NCBI GenBank assembly: GCA_002499325.1
Contig: DALC01000078.1
Span: 10,370-20,331, forward strand
From: Euryarchaeota archaeon UBA538
Lineage (GTDB): Archaea > Thermoplasmatota > Poseidoniia > Poseidoniales > Thalassarchaeaceae
DNA length: 9,962 nucleotides
Direction of reading: 5' to 3'
How positions within the stretch are numbered: position 1 is the first letter of the stretch; each line of letters starts with the position of its first letter. Below are positions 6,919-9,962 of the stretch, one piece after another. The notes under the pieces were generated by a model, which was given only the letters and a program-made list of their open reading frames with translations, did not search any database and had not been told where the DNA came from. The position numbers were made by a program, and so were the translations under genes.

Positions 6919-7385
6919 TTCAGCTTTCTGCTGGAAACCCATTCTAGTAGGTCTAGTGCTACTTCGCACGACTCTGCGACGACGATATCTTTGTCATCCT
7001 TGAATCTCTCTAAAACGCTCAAAGCTGTCCTATCGCCTATCGCCCCCAGAGCCTCCGCTGCCTCGTGTCTGACCATTACATCCTCTCCATAATCTTCCAG
7101 CCTATCAATTAAGTAAGGTACCGCTGCTGAATCTTGCATTTGGCCCATTACATATGCTATTTCATGTTTCAAAAGGGCCGATGATGATGAAAAGGCGGCC
7201 GCCAGAGCATCTACTGAATCATTTCCACCGATATTTCTGAGTGCAAACAGAGCCCTCATTCTCTGAAACATCTTTTCTTCTTCATCACATAAAGTTGCCC
7301 GAAGTCTAGAGACGTCATTAACAGTACTTGGTGGGGCGGGATCTACAGAATCAAATTCACTTACTTCAGGTCTCTTTTCATTCAT
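6906..7385 (-). CDS. HEAT-repeat protein resembling half of a deoxyhypusine hydroxylase (DOHH-like)
   Basis: Eukaryotic DOHH is a di-iron HEAT-repeat enzyme that hydroxylates deoxyhypusine on eIF5A; it consists of two similar halves, each with two His-Glu motifs. This 159-residue protein has one such unit. From the N-terminus: SVDPAPP (13-19), a linker phrase of DOHH; VSRLRATLCDEE; RALFALRNIGG (44-54); SALLKHEIAYVMGQMQD (69-85) with H74-E75; MVRHEAAEALGAIGD (104-118) with H107-E108; and VVAESCEVALDLLEW (135-149). The 33-residue His-to-His spacing equals that in human DOHH as I recall it (H56/H89, H207/H240). The central part is closest to the N-terminal half and both ends to the C-terminal half. 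Four motifs would require a homodimer. The ATG lies 2 nt after the mqnD stop (TAAACATG), so the gene is co-transcribed with mqnD. The other possibility is a generic PBS-lyase-type HEAT protein, but these match far fewer of the motifs. The family call is strong; the activity is inference. Confidence 0.85.
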   Translation of the reverse strand: MNEKRPEVSEFDSVDPAPPSTVNDVSRLRATLCDEEEKMFQRMRALFALRNIGGNDSVDALAAAFSSSSALLKHEIAYVMGQMQDSAAVPYLIDRLEDYGEDVMVRHEAAEALGAIGDRTALSVLERFKDDKDIVVAESCEVALDLLEWVSSRKLNYSD

Positions 7386-7387
7386 GT

Positions 7388-8245
7388 TTATTCACCCGAA
7401 CCAACGAAAACAATTGAATCTACATCCAAATTAGATCTGACCATACCTATTTCTTGACCCTTTCTGAGGAATAATCGTATAGCTTCTCTACCGTCGTCTC
7501 CATAGTCAAGGGTCCGTTTATTCACATACATACCGACGAATTCCTCGTTTGTTTCATCATCTATCCCTCTTCCCCATTCCTTGGCAAATTCCAATGCATC
7601 TTCAGGGTTTGAGAGTGAGTGCTCAATGCTATTTCTTACATCTTCTGTAATTTTCCCACACATTTCCAATCCTAGATCTTTCCTCACCACATTGCCTCCC
7701 AAAGGTAGAGGAAGACCAGTCTTCTCATTCCACCAAATTCCCAGATCGAGAACAAGATTGACCCCCTCATTCTTCCAAGTTAGCTGTCCTTCATGAATAA
7801 TGACTCCAACGTCGTACTCGCCACTCTTAACTGACGGCATAATTTCATCAAATGGCACCACCTTGTAGTCAACATCCCCTAGGGCTAACCTTAGTGATAG
7901 GTAGGCGCTAGTTCCAACACCAGGAATAGCGAAAACCTTGTTTTTTGCTTCTTCTACGGTCATTTTTTCTTTAGAAATTATCATTGGTCCGTATCCCTCT
8001 CCCATGGAAGCTCCACAGTTCATTAAATGATACTTATCAGAAATGTTGGGGAAAGAGTGTATGCTGACTGCAGAAACCTCGTAGTCACCATTAATTGCAT
8101 GCTGATTCAAAGTCTCTATATCCAACAGAACGTGTTCATATTTCCTATCATCAGTGTCTATGGCGCCTGTTGTCATTGCATGGAACATGAATGCGTCATC
8201 TGGGTCGGGAGAGTGTCCAACTCTGTACACTGTCTCATCGCTCAT
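7388..8245 (-). CDS. mqnD: 1,4-dihydroxy-6-naphthoate synthase
   Basis: MqnD cleaves cyclic dehypoxanthine futalosine to 1,4-dihydroxy-6-naphthoate, the naphthoquinone ring precursor of menaquinone. The frame is open to 8440, but conserved sequence begins with VYRVGHSPDPDDAFMFHA, so the ATG at 8245 is chosen (285 residues, the usual size). An AT-rich box centred 25 nt upstream supports it; an ATG at 8257 is a weaker alternative. Numbered from 8245: GHSPDPDDAFMF (10-21), LLDIETLNQHAINGDYEVSA (40-59), the YHLMNCGASMGEGYGPMI segment (72-89), FAIPGVGTSAYLSLRLAL (105-122), and VGVIIHEGQLTW (147-157) with H151, the position of the catalytic His described for Thermus MqnD. TGLPLPLGGNVV (176-187) follows. 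It shares an operon with the DOHH-like gene and converges on mqnEA, so three pathway genes sit in 3.4 kb on opposite strands. Confidence 0.94.
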   Translation of the reverse strand: MSDETVYRVGHSPDPDDAFMFHAMTTGAIDTDDRKYEHVLLDIETLNQHAINGDYEVSAVSIHSFPNISDKYHLMNCGASMGEGYGPMIISKEKMTVEEAKNKVFAIPGVGTSAYLSLRLALGDVDYKVVPFDEIMPSVKSGEYDVGVIIHEGQLTWKNEGVNLVLDLGIWWNEKTGLPLPLGGNVVRKDLGLEMCGKITEDVRNSIEHSLSNPEDALEFAKEWGRGIDDETNEEFVGMYVNKRTLDYGDDGREAIRLFLRKGQEIGMVRSNLDVDSIVFVGSGE

Positions 8246-8265
8246 GTACAGCCGCATGCAAGGCG

Positions 8266-8275
8266 ATTCAAAATT
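8266..8275 (-). promoter_or_regulatory. Candidate TATA box for mqnD
   Basis: The minus-strand sequence AATTTTGAAT is centred 25 nt upstream of the ATG at 8245, the spacing expected for a leaderless archaeal transcript starting at or near that ATG. It lies only about 10-18 nt upstream of the alternative ATG at 8257, which is one reason for preferring 8245. It would drive mqnD and the DOHH-like gene together. Confidence 0.4.
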
Positions 8276-8305
8276 CCTCCGTGTCATAACTCTCTGTAGT
8301 AAGAG

Positions 8306-8313
8306 TGAATAAT
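8306..8313 (+). promoter_or_regulatory. Candidate TATA box for the small gene and priS
   Basis: The sequence TGAATAAT is centred about 24 nt upstream of the ATG at 8334. No comparable AT-rich box lies in front of priS (the 40 nt before 8569 are GC-rich). This box is therefore the best promoter candidate for a small-gene-plus-priS transcript, divergent from mqnD. Confidence 0.35.
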
Positions 8314-8333
8314 CGCTACCCTGACGAATGGTC

Positions 8334-8531
8334 ATGCCAGACCCCGACAAGCTATCCACGGCCACAGGACAGCTCGGTCCTATCTGCTCCGTCACAGGTA
8401 AGCCGATTACATTCTCAGAAGCCATAGTTGTAGACGACAAATACGTATGCTACGAGGCATACGTGGAACTAATGGGCCAGGGCTCCGCTACTGATTCTCG
8501 AGAAGTCCCATCCAAGCTACCGTTGGAATGA
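8334..8531 (+). CDS. Small two-cysteine protein upstream of priS; function unknown
   Basis: I do not recognise this 65-residue protein. Its core is ICSVTGKPITFSEAIVVDD followed by KYVCYEAYVELM. The pairing C18-x-x-TGK with C39-x-E/Y looks like half of a treble-clef or LIM-type zinc finger with only two cysteines visible. The C-terminus is polar and probably disordered. Three points favour a real gene: the frame is open in the gap between mqnD and priS, an AT-rich box lies 24 nt upstream, and priS lacks a promoter-like box of its own, starting 37 nt downstream. The ATG at 8328 (two codons earlier) is an alternative start. Against it, the opposite strand is also open here as an extension of the mqnD frame, so coding may be accidental. 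Confidence 0.5.
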   Translation: MPDPDKLSTATGQLGPICSVTGKPITFSEAIVVDDKYVCYEAYVELMGQGSATDSREVPSKLPLE

Positions 8532-8568
8532 TGGGCACCTTCATGAAGGACTGTCTCCCCTAGGTAAC

Positions 8569-9741
8569 GTGGCCATCGGTTGGAGTAGGTACGCACTTAG
8601 ATTTGGGGACTACTATCGTTCCTTGTCTACTGACGATTTGTGGACGCCCCCAAGACTCCGCTCAAGGGAGTGGATGTTCATTCCCTGGGGTTCTAAACCC
8701 CCCGACAGACACCGAGCCCTACCCACAAAGATAGATTTACTGAAGTATTTACAGACAAGATCCCCACATTCATGTTTTCATAGTACAGCATACTACAATG
8801 ACCCCAGCCAGAGAAAAATGGCTGAGAAGGGCTGGTTAGGTGCAGATTTAATCTTCGATCTCGATGGAGATCATCTTCCGGGTGTTTCAGATAATGACTT
8901 CCCAGGAATGATGGAGAAAATTCAGGAACAGGCATGGAGTCTTTGGTCAGACTTCCTTCATCCAGAGTTTGGATTTGACGAGAAATATGTACAGACAACC
9001 TTCTCAGGTCATAGAGGATTCCATATTCATGTCAGGGACCCATCTCTGATGCATCTTGATTCAAATGCTAGGAGGGAGCTGGTAAACTACATTACTGGCG
9101 TCGGTATTGATATTCAATCTGTAATGTCAGGGCCTAAAATCGGATGGTCTGAAAGGATTGATCTGGGATTCGACCATATAGTTGGAACACTAGCTGATAT
9201 TTCATCAGGGGAAAATTCTGCAGAATCCATAAATCGGTTATATTCAAGTCTCAAATCAAGGGACTTCTCATGTTCCAAGGAACAAATCAAGAAATTGGCC
9301 TCTGAATCTATTTCCGGAGGAAGAATAGAAAGATTGAGGGAAAATAACAGTAGGCCCGTTTTCACGACTAAGAAACTCAATGAGGCATTTTGGGAATTGG
9401 TCAAGGGAGCTCCATTAGCCGTCGGTGAGACCGATGAAAATGTGACAGTAGATGTCAAGAGAGTTATCAGATGGGTTGGTAGCCTACATGGAAAATCAGG
9501 ACTCAGAGTTACAGAGTTCCCACTTTCTAGATTGGAGCCGGGAAGAAATAACTCATTCGATGCTATGGCAGAGTCTTCTGTTTTCAGTACCCAGAATAGT
9601 TGTAAAGTAGAATTAATTGTCGATGATGTGACAACTAGGATATCCGGCCAGGAAGTTTCAGGATCTTCGGGCGACGTGTTCGAAGTTCATGAGTCCATGG
9701 CGACTTTTCTTGGGCTCAAAGGCTGGGCAATCATGCACTAA
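8569..9741 (+). CDS. priS: DNA primase, small (catalytic) subunit
   Basis: PriS synthesises RNA/DNA primers for replication with the large subunit PriL, which is not in this window. It starts with GTG; no ATG lies in frame between the small gene and this point, and the first residues (WSRYALRFGDYYRSL) form the usual N-terminal helix. The protein has 390 residues. Visible motifs: REWMFIPWG (33-41), RHRAL (48-52), the catalytic metal pair D97 and D99 in GADLIFDLDGDH (91-102), FSGHRGFHIHV (145-155) for nucleotide binding, and D295 with KRVIRWVGSLHGKSGLRV (297-314), matching the third Asp and the RLIRxPxSLHGKTG signature. The zinc knuckle usual in this family after the catalytic Asp pair is absent: there is no cysteine between C69 and C234. 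The tail after about residue 325 is less conserved. Its neighbours are the small two-cysteine gene 37 nt upstream and a proline-rich gene downstream. Confidence 0.95.
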   Translation: MAIGWSRYALRFGDYYRSLSTDDLWTPPRLRSREWMFIPWGSKPPDRHRALPTKIDLLKYLQTRSPHSCFHSTAYYNDPSQRKMAEKGWLGADLIFDLDGDHLPGVSDNDFPGMMEKIQEQAWSLWSDFLHPEFGFDEKYVQTTFSGHRGFHIHVRDPSLMHLDSNARRELVNYITGVGIDIQSVMSGPKIGWSERIDLGFDHIVGTLADISSGENSAESINRLYSSLKSRDFSCSKEQIKKLASESISGGRIERLRENNSRPVFTTKKLNEAFWELVKGAPLAVGETDENVTVDVKRVIRWVGSLHGKSGLRVTEFPLSRLEPGRNNSFDAMAESSVFSTQNSCKVELIVDDVTTRISGQEVSGSSGDVFEVHESMATFLGLKGWAIMH

Positions 9742-9813
9742 TGCAGGCACTTAAGCATACTAAATCACAGAATGTTGAATAGTGTAGAGTCCCGGAAATC
9801 AACTGAGACGAGT

Positions 9814-9962
9814 ATGCCGGACGATGAAGAATCTTTGGTAGGGCCCAATGGAATGCCCTTGCCACCACCCCCGCCAGGACTCAATTTACCCCCTCCCCCT
9901 CCCATTCCAGTACCTCCACCACCACCCGTCGAACCCAATGAAAACCCTAAATCTGAAAATGA
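9814..9962 (+). CDS. N-terminus of an acidic, proline-rich protein, cut by the window end
   Basis: I do not recognise the gene; only about 49 codons are visible and the frame is open to the last base. The product starts MPDDEESLVGPNGMPL and then has three runs of exactly five prolines (codons at about 9862-9876, 9889-9903 and 9913-9927), separated by GLNL and IPV, followed by a polar VEPNENPKSEN stretch. This looks like a disordered leader in front of a domain outside the window. An in-frame ATG at 9772 would add 14 residues (MLNSVESRKSTETS). The AT-rich stretch at 9751-9766 (TTAAGCATACTAAATC) fits transcription starting near 9783, which favours 9814. It lies 72 nt after the priS stop and may be co-transcribed. 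Reality of the frame is supported by the regular proline codons; function is unknown. Confidence 0.55.
   Translation, partial: MPDDEESLVGPNGMPLPPPPPGLNLPPPPPIPVPPPPPVEPNENPKSEN

Noticed and set aside
7386..8245. A frameshifted or split full-length DOHH, with the first half upstream of 7385
   Set aside because: The upstream DNA is fully used by an intact mqnD, and no second set of His-Glu HEAT motifs occurs in any frame of the window.
8027..8299. 90-codon open frame opposite the mqnD 5' end
   Set aside because: Antisense to the conserved mqnD start, with no family similarity.
8246..8440. Longer mqnD start at 8440
   Set aside because: Conserved MqnD sequence starts just after 8245. The extension overlaps the small gene on the other strand, and the candidate TATA box would lie inside it.
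9114..9458. 114-codon open frame opposite priS
   Set aside because: Antisense to conserved priS sequence and with no recognisable protein features.
9741..9782. 13-codon frame overlapping the priS stop (TAATG)
   Set aside because: Too short, with no similarity; the larger proline-rich frame explains the region better.
9868..9927. G-quadruplex on the minus strand opposite the proline tract
   Set aside because: There are only three close runs of three or more G, with a fourth about 16 nt away; proline codons explain the C-richness without a structural role.

Overview
The window looks like a chromosomal segment of an archaeon, probably a euryarchaeon of the Thermoplasmata / marine Poseidoniales (Marine Group II) type. 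The lineage is inferred from four things: an archaeal/eukaryote-type prolyl-tRNA synthetase, the archaeal/eukaryotic primase catalytic subunit PriS, a transketolase split into two subunits, and heavy use of AGA/AGG arginine codons. Several genes have an AT-rich box about 24-30 nt upstream of the start and no Shine-Dalgarno sequence, as expected for leaderless archaeal mRNAs. Coding density is very high. Genes abut or overlap by a few bases, there is no gap over 300 nt, and I see no mobile element, CRISPR array, tRNA or rRNA.

Layout: (1) 2-547, the 3' part of a phosphopantothenate-cysteine ligase gene (coaB, coenzyme A synthesis), then proS at 596-2116, both on +. (2) 2113-4771 on the minus strand: transketolase N-terminal subunit, transketolase C-terminal subunit (joined by an ATGA overlap) and a two-helix membrane protein. 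The membrane protein gene converges on proS and both genes stop inside the same CTAG. (3) 4900-6918 on +: mqnE and mqnA, the first two steps of the futalosine menaquinone pathway, directly abutting. (4) 6906-8245 on the minus strand: mqnD, a later step of the same pathway, and a 159-residue HEAT-repeat protein that reads as a half-length deoxyhypusine hydroxylase (DOHH). (5) 8334-9962 on +: a small two-cysteine protein, priS, and the start of a gene whose N-terminus carries three pentaproline runs.

How the genes work together: MqnA makes 3-[(1-carboxyvinyl)oxy]benzoate from chorismate, MqnE converts it to aminofutalosine, and MqnD cleaves cyclic dehypoxanthine futalosine to dihydroxynaphthoate. 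MqnB/MTAN and MqnC must be elsewhere. The transketolase pair supplies pentose phosphates and erythrose 4-phosphate, the latter a shikimate/chorismate precursor, so its position beside the mqn genes is metabolically sensible.

The main discovery candidate is the DOHH-like gene at 6906-7385. DOHH completes hypusine on eIF5A in eukaryotes and is a tandem duplication with four His-Glu metal motifs. This protein carries one repeat unit with two His-Glu motifs 33 residues apart, plus sequence signatures found on both halves of the eukaryotic enzyme. It could be an unduplicated archaeal DOHH. The pentaproline runs 2.4 kb away are the kind of sequence whose translation needs IF5A. Secondary oddities are degenerate zinc sites in ProRS and PriS and a missing catalytic histidine in the transketolase C-subunit.
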